Positions 45,718-53,705 are shown, counted from the first letter of the stretch. The stretch is 64,000 nucleotides of DNA from Halobacteriovorax marinus (GCA_002163155.1 MAAO01000004.1:310001-374000); one strand, 5' to 3'. Made by a program: numbers and translations. The notes: generated from the sequence alone by a model not told the origin.

Positions 45718-45734
45718 AATTTAAATCGAATGTC

Positions 45735-46403
45735 TTACGACTTTAATGAATCTAAAATGAAACCTTTATTTCGAATATTCTTTACGCGAAAGGAAGTGAT
45801 CTCTATTTTCTTTCTTAAATTAACTAGATGAGTGTTGATATTATTATCATCAACAAAATGTGACTCTCCCCAAACACTAGAAACTAAATCTCTCTTAGAT
45901 TTCAATTTCTTGTCGCTCAGGGTTTTAAGAATTTTAAACTCTTGTTTGGTTAAACCTAAACATTCTCCCTCATAGAGAGCTTGAATATTTTCAATATCCA
46001 AAATTAAAGAATGACCAAGAATGACTCTACTACTTATCGCACGTTTTCCAACTTGGTTTTGAATACGAAGACCAATTTCCTCATAACTCATTCCAAAACT
46101 AATGAAATCGGTTTTTGTAAGAGAAAGTGCCTCTAACTTAACTTCTTCATTGCGACTATTTGATTTAAGTATAACGGGAACACCGTCATACCAATCTGAA
46201 TTCACAAGCTCATGGTAGAGCTCTAAACCACTCTTACCCGGCATCAGTACATCCATAAGAATTAAGTCAAAACGACCATCCTTAGCAAGATCTAGTGCCT
46301 TTTCAGGGGAACTTTCTGAACTAATATCAAAGAGAGAAGAAAGCTTTTCTTCGAAGCGAGTTAAATTATCTTGGGAATCATCAATGTATAATATTTTAGT
46401 CAT
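45735..46403 (-). CDS. atypical OmpR-type response regulator lacking the receiver lysine
   Basis: The receiver (1-120) keeps D8/D9, phosphoacceptor D51 in LMDVLMPGKSG and S81. The conserved Lys-Pro is replaced by F103-G104 in TDFISFGMSYEE, so normal phosphorylation-driven switching is doubtful. The winged-helix domain (about 130-222) is intact (LTKQEFKILKTLS, NNINTHLVNLRKKI, NKGFIL). It is a paralogue of the regulator at 8779-9453. There is no kinase nearby. TATAAA lies 6 nt before the ATG with no Shine-Dalgarno. Confidence 0.88.
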   Translation of the reverse strand: MTKILYIDDSQDNLTRFEEKLSSLFDISSESSPEKALDLAKDGRFDLILMDVLMPGKSGLELYHELVNSDWYDGVPVILKSNSRNEEVKLEALSLTKTDFISFGMSYEEIGLRIQNQVGKRAISSRVILGHSLILDIENIQALYEGECLGLTKQEFKILKTLSDKKLKSKRDLVSSVWGESHFVDDNNINTHLVNLRKKIEITSFRVKNIRNKGFILDSLKS

Positions 46404-46409
46404 ATTATA

Positions 46410-46415
46410 TTTATA
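46410..46415 (-). promoter_or_regulatory. -10 element of the atypical regulator (probable leaderless mRNA)
   Basis: Read on the minus strand, TATAAA ends 6 nt before the ATG. A weak TTGTCC lies 19 bp further upstream. Confidence 0.4.
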
Positions 46416-46667
46416 CCAAATTCGAATAATATCAGGACAAAACCTTCATTAGATTTCTTAACTTTTCTCAATAATAATACTCTAACCTATTAAATTTAGT
46501 GGAGAAAGGTAAGATATATTACTAAATAAACACCACATATGTGCCCAATACCCGACTAACGTGGTCACCTATGTGGCAAAATTATTAAAAATCTTCACCA
46601 TTACCTATCTATGTTTTTTGGCGGTTTCAAGTTACAATAGAGCCTTTAAAAATTAGGAACTTACAAT

Positions 46668-49600
46668 ATGCTTCAAGATATTTTTATACTTCCAGGTCAG
46701 TTAGAAACAATGTCTAAGAGATTCTTTTCTGAGCTAGAAATCAATCAGGCAAAGAAATTTTTGAGTCTATCAAAAGTGAATCTTTCATTCATTAAAGGAA
46801 GTCCAGAAACTTATTATATAGTTTCTGGAATCGTAAAACACGATCGAACCCACGAGTGTAAAATTGTCTATAAGAAGCGACTTGAGGGAAGTGATGAAGG
46901 TCCCTTCTCTTCTAACTGTGATTGTTTTGATTGGACCAAAGAGAAACATTGCTGTCACACTACTGCTCTCTTCCTTGGTTATCATCTTCAACTCGAAGGA
47001 GAGAAACCAACTGATCATTCATCCCCACCCATTCCAAATTTTGGATTAAATGGGGTAAACGTCATCGAGTACGGAACAATATTAAAAGGTCCTCATCAGC
47101 TGCAGGGTGCTGCAGCTACAGCTACATACTCATCGCTTCAATATCTCTTACATAATAAGAAAGTTATAAACTTCCCTTTGCCTGAAAATTTCAAAGGAAA
47201 GATTATTTTAAATATTTTTAGTCCTTCTGCAGAAGACAGTTTTCCCAAAGTTAAGTTTCAACACAAGAAAGAAGATGGAACTTTAGTGGATGAAATATCT
47301 CTTTTTGAAAACCTCTATCTCTTCGATTGGAAAAGTGGAGAGGCTTTTCATCTCACCAGTGATTTAAAAACTCTTATACAAAGAATCAAAATACGTGGAA
47401 CAAATTTAGTCATCAATGATCTCATTAAAATGGGTATGCACTTAGAGCTCTCTCAAAGATGTGAAATTGTCATTGATGGTATACCTCTTAATGAAGTAAA
47501 AGAAATCAATGCTGGTTGCCGTATTACTCTCGCGCCCGCCTCTAGAAAAGGGCTGGTAGAAGTTGAAATAAACTTTCACGACGATAATGACAAAGCCATT
47601 TCTGCACCAGACTTCCTTACTTCATTTAGTTTTGAAGGTGGTTATCTTTCAAATTTTAAAAAGAAGAAAGACGCCTATGAGTTTATTGATCAATTCTCAA
47701 GTCATATTGAAGACAATGTTTTTGATTATAAGAAATCTCTTCACTCTAGTTCAAGAAGAGAGAAGTGGCTTGAGCTTATTACTTATACATTAAAAAATGA
47801 AAAAACTTATATTTACGATGAAGAAGAGAAGGAAATTTGTGACTACAATAATCACTTTCTGACTCTTCTGATTACCTCTTTATTTAGAAATTTTGGAGAA
47901 TTGTTCTTTAGGTACTCCGAATATAGACCAGAGACTAAATCTCTTCACTTCCAAGCGACAATGAGTTCTATTTTTCAAGGACTTGCTCAAATTCATGAAA
48001 AGCTAGGCCCTTATGGAGTTTCTATTTTTTATGAAAAATCTGAGTTAGCCAATTGGAATTCTAAAATACGTTTTGAAAGAAGGGCCTCACAGACTAAGTG
48101 GTTTGACTTAGAGCTTTATATCTCGAAAGGTGATTTAGAAATTATCAAAAAAGCAGATTTAGACACTGGTTTAGTCCTGACAGACAAAGGGCTTATCCTT
48201 TTAACGAAAGAACAGAAAGACCTCATGAAATTCATGAGAAAGTATACTAAGTACGAAGGAAAAGTTGCAGAAGATGCTGAATCTAACGACATGCCTTTTC
48301 AAAAATTTCTTCTACCTTTCAATAGAGCGAGAATATTTGAGCTCTTTGAACTTAAGAAACTAGGTATAGAAGGTGCGCTGACTCCAGAGGAAGAGGATCT
48401 TTGCCTAAGATTATCTACGCTAGAAGAAGTTCCCGAGTACGATCTTCCAGAAGAAATTAATGCCACTTTGAGACCGTATCAAAAGACTGGTTACAACTGG
48501 CTTAAATTTCTACATGAAAATAAACTAGGTGCTTGTTTAGCCGATGATATGGGTCTTGGTAAGACGCTTCAAACAATTGCTTTCCTACAAAGTATTCATG
48601 ATCAAATAGATAGGGTTTTAGTTGTTTGTCCCGTATCTATTCTTTTAAACTGGCAAAAAGAAATTGAAAAGTTCTCGAAACTTGATATTCATATTTATCA
48701 TGGTGGAGAGAGAGTCTTTCCAGAGGATACGAAAATCATTCTAACTAGTTATGGAGTGATGAAAAGAGAAATTGATGGAACTTTTGCTGATAAACATTTT
48801 GATGTATTAGTTCTCGATGAAGTTCAGCACTTAAAAAATATAAGATCACTTGGAGCTTACGCTGCAAGAAAAGTTAAGGCCGATTTTAGAATTTGTTTGA
48901 CGGGTACCCCTGTGGAAAACGATCTAGCGGAATTCTATAATATTATTGATTTATCGGTACCTGGAATTTGGGGTGACTTAAGTTTTATTAGAACATCATC
49001 TAATGCTAAGTCTCGCTTAACTGCAAGAAAGACTGCTGCTCCCTTTATTCTTAGAAGAACTAAGGATCAGGTATTAACAGACCTTCCTGCGAAAATTGAA
49101 AACAATGTTTATCTAAGCTTTGACGATAAAGAAAGAGAAACGTACCTGCAAAACCTAGTCAATATAAGACAGAGAATTAACAACTCCCCTTCAAGAAAAA
49201 AGTACGGAGAAATACTAAAAGGTCTTTTACAATTAAGACAAAGCTGTCTCTGGCAATCTCCGACACAAGCTCTTCACTACAAGTCTATCGCTTCAACTAA
49301 GATTGATTTTCTTGTTGAGCAACTTGAACAAATTGTCGAAGAAGGGCATAAGACTATTGTCTTTAGTCAGTTTACAACTTATTTAGATCTTATTCAAAAT
49401 ACACTTAGAGATAAGCACTACAGACTTTCCAGAATTGATGGATCTCAATCCATTAAGAAGAGACAGCAACAAGTTGATGAATTCCAGGCCGGTAAGACTG
49501 ACGTCTTCTTGATCTCACTAAAGGCCGGTGGGGTTGGACTTAACCTAACCGCTGCAAGTTACGTCTTCATTATGGATCCTTGGTGGAACCCAGCTGTTGA

Positions 49601-49808
49601 ATCTCAGGCGATTGATAGGGCCCACAGAATTGGTCAGGAAAATACTCTTACTGTGTATCGACCTATAATTAAGGACTCTGTTGAAGAGAAAGTTCTTAAA
49701 CTTCAAGAGATAAAGAAACAACTCTTTAAAGACTTGTTGCCAGATGATGACGAGACTCTATTTAGTGGAAAGCTGTCTATGAAGGACTTTGAGGACCTAT
49801 TTAACTAA
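46668..49808 (+). CDS. SWIM-SNF2 family helicase
   Basis: This is a 1046-residue Swi2/Snf2 ATPase. An N-terminal SWIM zinc finger is formed by C84, C86, C95 and H97 (NCDCFDWTKEKHCCH). A long bacterial-SNF2-specific region follows (110-590). The ATPase has DDMGLGKTLQT (motif I, near residue 625), LDEVQH (motif II, DEVQ rather than DEAH), LTGTPVEN (III) and the C-terminal DPWWNPAVESQAIDRAHRIG (VI). Such enzymes translocate on DNA and remodel protein-DNA complexes; some occur in defence islands, but no partner is visible here. AGGAA precedes the ATG. A bidirectional terminator lies downstream. Confidence 0.92.
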   Translation: MLQDIFILPGQLETMSKRFFSELEINQAKKFLSLSKVNLSFIKGSPETYYIVSGIVKHDRTHECKIVYKKRLEGSDEGPFSSNCDCFDWTKEKHCCHTTALFLGYHLQLEGEKPTDHSSPPIPNFGLNGVNVIEYGTILKGPHQLQGAAATATYSSLQYLLHNKKVINFPLPENFKGKIILNIFSPSAEDSFPKVKFQHKKEDGTLVDEISLFENLYLFDWKSGEAFHLTSDLKTLIQRIKIRGTNLVINDLIKMGMHLELSQRCEIVIDGIPLNEVKEINAGCRITLAPASRKGLVEVEINFHDDNDKAISAPDFLTSFSFEGGYLSNFKKKKDAYEFIDQFSSHIEDNVFDYKKSLHSSSRREKWLELITYTLKNEKTYIYDEEEKEICDYNNHFLTLLITSLFRNFGELFFRYSEYRPETKSLHFQATMSSIFQGLAQIHEKLGPYGVSIFYEKSELANWNSKIRFERRASQTKWFDLELYISKGDLEIIKKADLDTGLVLTDKGLILLTKEQKDLMKFMRKYTKYEGKVAEDAESNDMPFQKFLLPFNRARIFELFELKKLGIEGALTPEEEDLCLRLSTLEEVPEYDLPEEINATLRPYQKTGYNWLKFLHENKLGACLADDMGLGKTLQTIAFLQSIHDQIDRVLVVCPVSILLNWQKEIEKFSKLDIHIYHGGERVFPEDTKIILTSYGVMKREIDGTFADKHFDVLVLDEVQHLKNIRSLGAYAARKVKADFRICLTGTPVENDLAEFYNIIDLSVPGIWGDLSFIRTSSNAKSRLTARKTAAPFILRRTKDQVLTDLPAKIENNVYLSFDDKERETYLQNLVNIRQRINNSPSRKKYGEILKGLLQLRQSCLWQSPTQALHYKSIASTKIDFLVEQLEQIVEEGHKTIVFSQFTTYLDLIQNTLRDKHYRLSRIDGSQSIKKRQQQVDEFQAGKTDVFLISLKAGGVGLNLTAASYVFIMDPWWNPAVESQAIDRAHRIGQENTLTVYRPIIKDSVEEKVLKLQEIKKQLFKDLLPDDDETLFSGKLSMKDFEDLFN

Positions 49809-49810
49809 AG

Positions 49811-49827
49811 TGTCTAAAGTTTTGACA
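49811..49827. promoter_or_regulatory. TGTC-N9-GACA palindrome, copy D, with overlapping promoter
   Basis: TGTCTAAAGTTTTGACA is identical to the copy at 31642-31658 and begins 3 bp after the SNF2 stop. TTGACA (49822-49827), a 16-bp spacer and CATAAC (49844-49849) could start a transcript toward the hairpins that follow. Confidence 0.5.
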
Positions 49828-49855
49828 CCCCTAGAACATCTTACATAACACCAGA

Positions 49856-49960
49856 TTTTGGGACGGAAAGTTGATATATTAGTCTTGTCAGAAGAAATTC
49901 TGACACTCTCTCTCCCTATTTGATAAGCAGGTCCTAGCCAGACCTGCTTTTCTGTTTTTA
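49856..49960 (+). ncRNA. candidate small RNA with two hairpins
   Basis: The interval follows the copy D promoter. It contains a perfect hairpin TGTCAGAA-GAAA-TTCTGACA (49886-49905) and ends in the terminator AAGCAGGTC/GACCTGCTT plus T-tract. No open frame of useful length is present. The 5' end is estimated from the promoter, and the transcript could alternatively be only the 3' UTR of the SNF2 gene. Confidence 0.4.
49925..49960 (+). terminator. intrinsic terminator after the SNF2 gene / small RNA
   Basis: AAGCAGGTC (49925-49933), a 7-nt loop and GACCTGCTT (49941-49949) form a perfect 9-bp stem followed by TTCTGTTTTT. Confidence 0.92.
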
Positions 49961-49969
49961 GGACCAAAA

Positions 49970-50314
49970 CTATTTTAAAAATTTACACTTAGAAGCAGAG
50001 AGAACTCTATTTGTTCTATCTAGAAGTAACTCAGAGTCTAGTGAGCGTATCTCACCCACTTCATCCAATAGCATAGTTAGATTAATAGATTCATCTTTAT
50101 AGGTTAAAGATGTTTCAGTATGAACAATGAGCTCAGGATTTAATCCCATATAATTTAATAAGTTTTCTCCGTCATCAAAAACGAGATAGGTAATACCTGT
50201 CTCATCAGAAGTCACGGCCGTAATATTAACGCCCTTCTCTTCATCAATACATTGGATCTCTATTGAGAAAATTGGTTGGATTGAAAGTAGCAGTATAAGA
50301 AGTAGTTTTTTCAT
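49970..50314 (-). CDS. small secreted hypothetical protein
   Basis: This 114-residue protein has signal peptide KKLLLILLLSIQPIFS and a small beta-rich mature part (VNITAVTSDETGITYLVFDD). Two cysteines are near the ends of the mature domain (IQCIDEE, ASKCKFLK) and could form one disulfide. TATAGT lies 6 nt before the ATG and no Shine-Dalgarno is present. Family unknown. Confidence 0.72.
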   Translation of the reverse strand: MKKLLLILLLSIQPIFSIEIQCIDEEKGVNITAVTSDETGITYLVFDDGENLLNYMGLNPELIVHTETSLTYKDESINLTMLLDEVGEIRSLDSELLLDRTNRVLSASKCKFLK

Positions 50315-50320
50315 AAGTGC

Positions 50321-50326
50321 ACTATA
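50321..50326 (-). promoter_or_regulatory. -10 element of the small secreted gene (probable leaderless mRNA)
   Basis: TATAGT on the minus strand is followed by 6 nt and the ATG. Confidence 0.4.
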
Positions 50327-50412
50327 GGGAATAATTTATTAAATTAAAATAAAGAAGAAATATTTACAACACAAATATATGTAATTTCAAGTATTTAAAC
50401 TTTCAAGGATAA

Positions 50413-51297
50413 TTATTTGAGATCAAAGTTCTTGAATTCACCAAGGCGAACCCCCGTCATATACTCAAATTGATCACTAAGCATTAGCCTTAGGTCCTTG
50501 AACTTAAATTTATAAGGAAGGTTTAGAATATCTAGGTCATTCTTATTTTTATCAATCCACTCTGCCATAACTTTTGGATGAGTTTTAGTAAAAGCCCTTA
50601 GTCCCCACACTCTCTCATAACTAAAATTAGCATCATCTTTCTTGTCACCGTGGTAAAGTTTTTCAAAGGCCTTAGTTTTTGCGGCCATTACTGACTCTTG
50701 TCTCGCCCATCCATAATGATAAACACTGGCATTTATCTGTTTGCAAAGAACCTTAGAATCATCCTTACTTCTAAACCCTTGGGCATCTAACCAAGATTTA
50801 ATTCCCTTATGGTTTCTAATGAGTCTAAGTTCTCGTCTATATGTTTTCTTTGTTTGTTTTTGAACATTCACGTTTCCATAGAAATGAACGTAATGAAAAA
50901 CAAGGCCATCATAGCTTGAGTCTTCTTCCATTTTTTGGACTTCATCTCTAATTGTTTGCAAGTCATCTTCATGGAGACACTCATCACCTTGAATATACTG
51001 ACAGTATTTTCCTGTCGCTTTTTCTAGCGCAATATTAGTTTGTTCTGAAAGAATTAAACCCTGTGAAGTTTTCTCTGGATCCCAAAAACTTTTTAGGAAA
51101 ATATATTTCTCCCCTTGGAAGTGACTAGTTAGGTAGTCCCATGTGCCATCATCTTTTGTGAGTTCTCGGTCATTGAAGCCCACATTGATAATAATCTCAT
51201 CACAGAGCTCATCTATGCTCTCGATACTTTCTTTAATAGGATAACCAAGTGTTAGGCCATTTTTAATAAAAGTAATTCCAGATATTAATTTACTCAT
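50413..51297 (-). CDS. family 2-like glycosyltransferase
   Basis: This is a cytoplasmic GT-A glycosyltransferase of 294 residues. GITFIKNGLTLGYPIKESI and DEIIINVGFNDRE are the nucleotide-sugar fold start, and CQYIQGDECLHEDD carries the acidic metal-binding motif (GDE in place of DxD). It may glycosylate LPS core or another surface glycan. GAAGGA precedes the ATG. The start overlaps the stop of the upstream GT9 gene by 8 bp, so the two are coupled. Confidence 0.82.
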   Translation of the reverse strand: MSKLISGITFIKNGLTLGYPIKESIESIDELCDEIIINVGFNDRELTKDDGTWDYLTSHFQGEKYIFLKSFWDPEKTSQGLILSEQTNIALEKATGKYCQYIQGDECLHEDDLQTIRDEVQKMEEDSSYDGLVFHYVHFYGNVNVQKQTKKTYRRELRLIRNHKGIKSWLDAQGFRSKDDSKVLCKQINASVYHYGWARQESVMAAKTKAFEKLYHGDKKDDANFSYERVWGLRAFTKTHPKVMAEWIDKNKNDLDILNLPYKFKFKDLRLMLSDQFEYMTGVRLGEFKNFDLK

Positions 51298-52291
51298 TTA
51301 AATCCTTCTCAATCACATTAAAAACTTCACTTGGAGAAAATTCATTTAAACAAATCATACTGTCACAAGTTGAGAGACCGCAGTAGTGAGCGGTTCTAGT
51401 ACGACACTCTAAAGGCTCTTTGTAAAAATAGGGATGTTCTTCTTTCTTATAGGGATGCCACTCATTCGGAGGCTCTGGTCCAAAGAGTGTATAACTCTTA
51501 ACACTTGTGGCGACCGCAAGGTGTTTTAAACCAGTATCATTACCCACATAGAGAATAGATTCTCCAATATAATGAGTAAGATTCTCTAAACTAATGTGAA
51601 CAATATTTGCTACCTCTTCACTGCCTAGAAAGAGTAGTTTTTCTTTTATTTTCTGATCATCCGCTGAAGTTGAAAGAGGTATTTCAATTTCAACATCAGG
51701 AAATTTATTTTTGCACATTTTTGCAAGCTCTACGTAGTACTCAAGAGGCCACATCTTAGTTTCTCTAGTCGCCACAACTCCAAGAATAAGTCTCTTAGAT
51801 TTTTTAAAAGAGCCCTTCATGACCGGAGTATAGTCTAGATAGTTTGGAATTTTCTCCTCTTTTGATAAGCAGGAAAATGCTCCATCCAGATCTCGTTGAA
51901 TGACTGCTTTAATCACACCTTGATCTAAGATATTCGTTGGACCTTTTTCATGATGATTATGAAAGAAGTATGGTGTTCTAAAAATTTTAGAAAAGAGATT
52001 AAAGAACTTAAAACTTCTTCCCGCCAAATGCATTTCAAAAATCACATCAGGTTTTAGAGATCGAACTTTTTGATAGAACTTAAACCAATCTCTAGCAGTC
52101 TTTAAATCGCAGCTAATGACCTCATCACAACAAATATCAACATTCTTATAAAGTGGAGTTATCCACGAAGGCAGAGCGTAGATAATTTTTGAGTCTGGGT
52201 ATAACTCTCTAATATATTGCAGGGTTGATAATCCCATTACGGAATCACCCATCGCCCTATTTTTCACGACTAAAATCGTTTTATATGTCAT
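51290..52291 (-). CDS. GT9 heptosyltransferase-like glycosyltransferase
   Basis: This is a GT-B enzyme of the LPS heptosyltransferase family (WaaC/WaaF type). The N-terminus ILVVKNRAMGDSVMGLSTLQ and the C-terminal donor site YVGNDTGLKHLAVATSVKSY, then TLFGPEPPNEWHPY, are characteristic. I start it at the ATG at 52291 because TTAACA-17-TATAAT ends 6 nt before it. A longer frame from 52318 would begin upstream of the predicted transcript start. With no Shine-Dalgarno, the mRNA is probably leaderless. It likely transfers a heptose or related sugar in LPS core assembly. Confidence 0.88.
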   Translation of the reverse strand: MTYKTILVVKNRAMGDSVMGLSTLQYIRELYPDSKIIYALPSWITPLYKNVDICCDEVISCDLKTARDWFKFYQKVRSLKPDVIFEMHLAGRSFKFFNLFSKIFRTPYFFHNHHEKGPTNILDQGVIKAVIQRDLDGAFSCLSKEEKIPNYLDYTPVMKGSFKKSKRLILGVVATRETKMWPLEYYVELAKMCKNKFPDVEIEIPLSTSADDQKIKEKLLFLGSEEVANIVHISLENLTHYIGESILYVGNDTGLKHLAVATSVKSYTLFGPEPPNEWHPYKKEEHPYFYKEPLECRTRTAHYCGLSTCDSMICLNEFSPSEVFNVIEKDLNE

Positions 52292-52297
52292 AGGTTT

Positions 52298-52326
52298 ATT
52301 ATAACTAAAATGTAACATTGTGTTAA
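52298..52326 (-). promoter_or_regulatory. strong promoter placing the GT9 mRNA start at its ATG
   Basis: On the minus strand TTAACA (52321-52326), a 17-bp spacer and a perfect TATAAT (52298-52303) are followed by AAACCT and ATG. Confidence 0.7.
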
Positions 52327-52336
52327 CAAAAAGAAA

Positions 52337-52696
52337 CTAGCGCAGAATCCAAAGCCCTAACAAAATTCCAAATAGGAGGTTTAAGGCCCAAACTGTAAAG
52401 GCCTCCAAAGGTCTTCCCGCCTTAATTAGAGTCACAACCTCAAAGCTAAAGGTGCTAAATGTGGTCAAACTACCAATTAGCCCTACTCTGAGCAAAGACT
52501 GGACCTCTCGACTTTGAACCCCATTTTTATGAAGAATAAAGAAGAAGAGACAACCTAAAATATTGACTAAGAGAGTTCCAGGCCATGGTCTGTGAGTGAA
52601 ATTAGAAACTCCCATAGAGATGAGGAATCTGAGGGTCGCGCCTATTCCTCCACCAAGAAAAACGTATGGGATAAATTTCATCATTTCAGTATTCAT
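52337..52696 (-). CDS. crcB: CrcB/Fluc fluoride channel
   Basis: This is a four-helix dual-topology fluoride exporter of 119 residues. The family motifs are GGGIGATLRFLIS, GTLLVNILGCLFF and GLIGSLTTFSTFSFEV (the TTFSTF segment carries the Phe-box and Na+-site region). No fluoride riboswitch is recognisable upstream. ATGACA-16-TAATAC ends 8 nt before the ATG. One copy only is seen, consistent with homodimeric Fluc. It sits among glycosyltransferases without an obvious link. Confidence 0.93.
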   Translation of the reverse strand: MNTEMMKFIPYVFLGGGIGATLRFLISMGVSNFTHRPWPGTLLVNILGCLFFFILHKNGVQSREVQSLLRVGLIGSLTTFSTFSFEVVTLIKAGRPLEAFTVWALNLLFGILLGLWILR

Positions 52697-52704
52697 AGAG
52701 TCTA

Positions 52705-52732
52705 GTATTACTAATTTTGCTCAATATGTCAT
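52705..52732 (-). promoter_or_regulatory. promoter of crcB with very short leader
   Basis: ATGACA (52727-52732), 16 bp and TAATAC (52705-52710) are followed by 8 nt and the ATG. Confidence 0.45.
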
Positions 52733-52759
52733 AGTAATTTTATTTGGCGCGCTATTGAA

Positions 52760-52788
52760 TTAACAATTACTTCATTTCAGGTTAAGAT
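52760..52788 (+). promoter_or_regulatory. promoter of the WaaE-like gene (leaderless)
   Basis: TTAACA (52760-52765), a 17-bp spacer and TAAGAT (52783-52788) are followed by 5 nt and the ATG at 52794. Confidence 0.6.
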
Positions 52789-52793
52789 TAGCT

Positions 52794-53558
52794 ATGACAA
52801 AAATTTCAGCAGTAATTATCACTTTCAATGAAGAACATAATATCAAAAGATGTCTCGACTCCCTTCAAGGAGTAGCAGATGAAATTGTGGTTGTGGATTC
52901 ATTTTCTACGGATAAGACTGAAGCGATTTGTAAGAGTTTTGAAGTAAAGTGGCTCCAGAATAAGTTTCTAGGTCACATTGAGCAAAAGAACTTAGCCCTT
53001 GAACATGCAACCTTTGATCACGTGCTCTCGCTTGATGCGGACGAAGCCCTTGATGAAAACCTAAAAGCTGAAATACTAAAAATAAAAGAGAATTTTACCG
53101 CTGATGGTTACTATTTTAACCGTCTCACCCACTACGTGGATCAGTGGATTTATAGATGTGGTTGGTACCCAGATCAAAAGCTTAGACTTTTAAATAAGAC
53201 TAAGGGATCTTGGAGTGGCTCAAATCCCCATGACATTATTTCTATGAAAGAAGGATCTAGAGTTCAAAAGATTTCAGGAAACCTTCTGCACTATAGTTAC
53301 GACTCTATATCTGATCATGTAAATCAAACAAATAAATTTACAACTATTGCCGCCAAGGCCGCTTATACAAAAGGTACTAGATCAAGTAATTTTAAAATTA
53401 TATCAAGACCTGCTCTTAAATTTTTTAAAGACTATTTCTTAAAAAGAGGATTTTTAGATGGACGTTATGGTTTTGTGATTTGTTGTATCAACGCTCTCTC
53501 TGCTCTACTTAAATATTCAAAGATTAAAGACCTGCAAGAAAACAGATCCATAGACTAG
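52794..53558 (+). CDS. family 2 glycosyltransferase, WaaE/KdtX-like
   Basis: This is a GT-A enzyme of the LPS core beta-glucosyltransferase (WaaE) type. ISAVIITFNEEHNIKRCLDS, then EIVVVDSFSTDKT, bind the nucleotide sugar, and VLSLDADEAL has the DxD metal motif. PDQKLRLLNKTKGSWSG (as part) and HYSYDSISDH are usual for the WaaE group. It has 254 residues and no membrane helix, apart from a mildly hydrophobic stretch at the C-terminus. The mRNA is predicted leaderless. Confidence 0.87.
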   Translation: MTKISAVIITFNEEHNIKRCLDSLQGVADEIVVVDSFSTDKTEAICKSFEVKWLQNKFLGHIEQKNLALEHATFDHVLSLDADEALDENLKAEILKIKENFTADGYYFNRLTHYVDQWIYRCGWYPDQKLRLLNKTKGSWSGSNPHDIISMKEGSRVQKISGNLLHYSYDSISDHVNQTNKFTTIAAKAAYTKGTRSSNFKIISRPALKFFKDYFLKRGFLDGRYGFVICCINALSALLKYSKIKDLQENRSID

Positions 53559-53689
53559 AAATTACTATTTTTTTTTCACGTTAACCAAACTATGTTTCAA
53601 AACAGAAAAATCCCATCCATTAGATCCTAAAAATATTCAATTTATCCGATTTTTCAGCTAGAAAAATAAAGTCCCCCGTTTATCTCTTT

Positions 53690-53705
53690 GCCTCAATGAA
53701 GAGGC
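53690..53705 (+). other. 5' hairpin upstream of the small hydrophobic ORF
   Basis: GCCTC (53690-53694), a 6-nt loop and GAGGC (53701-53705) form a short stem that ends about 10 nt before the Shine-Dalgarno of the 26-codon ORF. Confidence 0.45.

Noticed and set aside
45431-45720. 6S RNA or c-di-GMP riboswitch
   Set aside because: I could not find the conserved bulge of 6S RNA or the core bases of the GEMM motif.
46533-46576. CCACATA...TATGTGG inverted repeat upstream of the SNF2 gene
   Set aside because: A 7-bp stem with a 30-nt loop, plus a CACATATGTG palindrome, is suggestive but has no clear promoter relation or further copies.
46668-49808. SNF2 helicase as part of a DISARM- or Zorya-like defence system
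   Set aside because: There is no methyltransferase, phospholipase D, DUF1998 or other defence partner next to it. The SWIM-SNF2 form is common in bacteria outside defence.
52697-52793. Fluoride riboswitch expected upstream of crcB
   Set aside because: There is too little leader between the predicted promoter and the ATG, and the conserved pseudoknot sequences are not visible.
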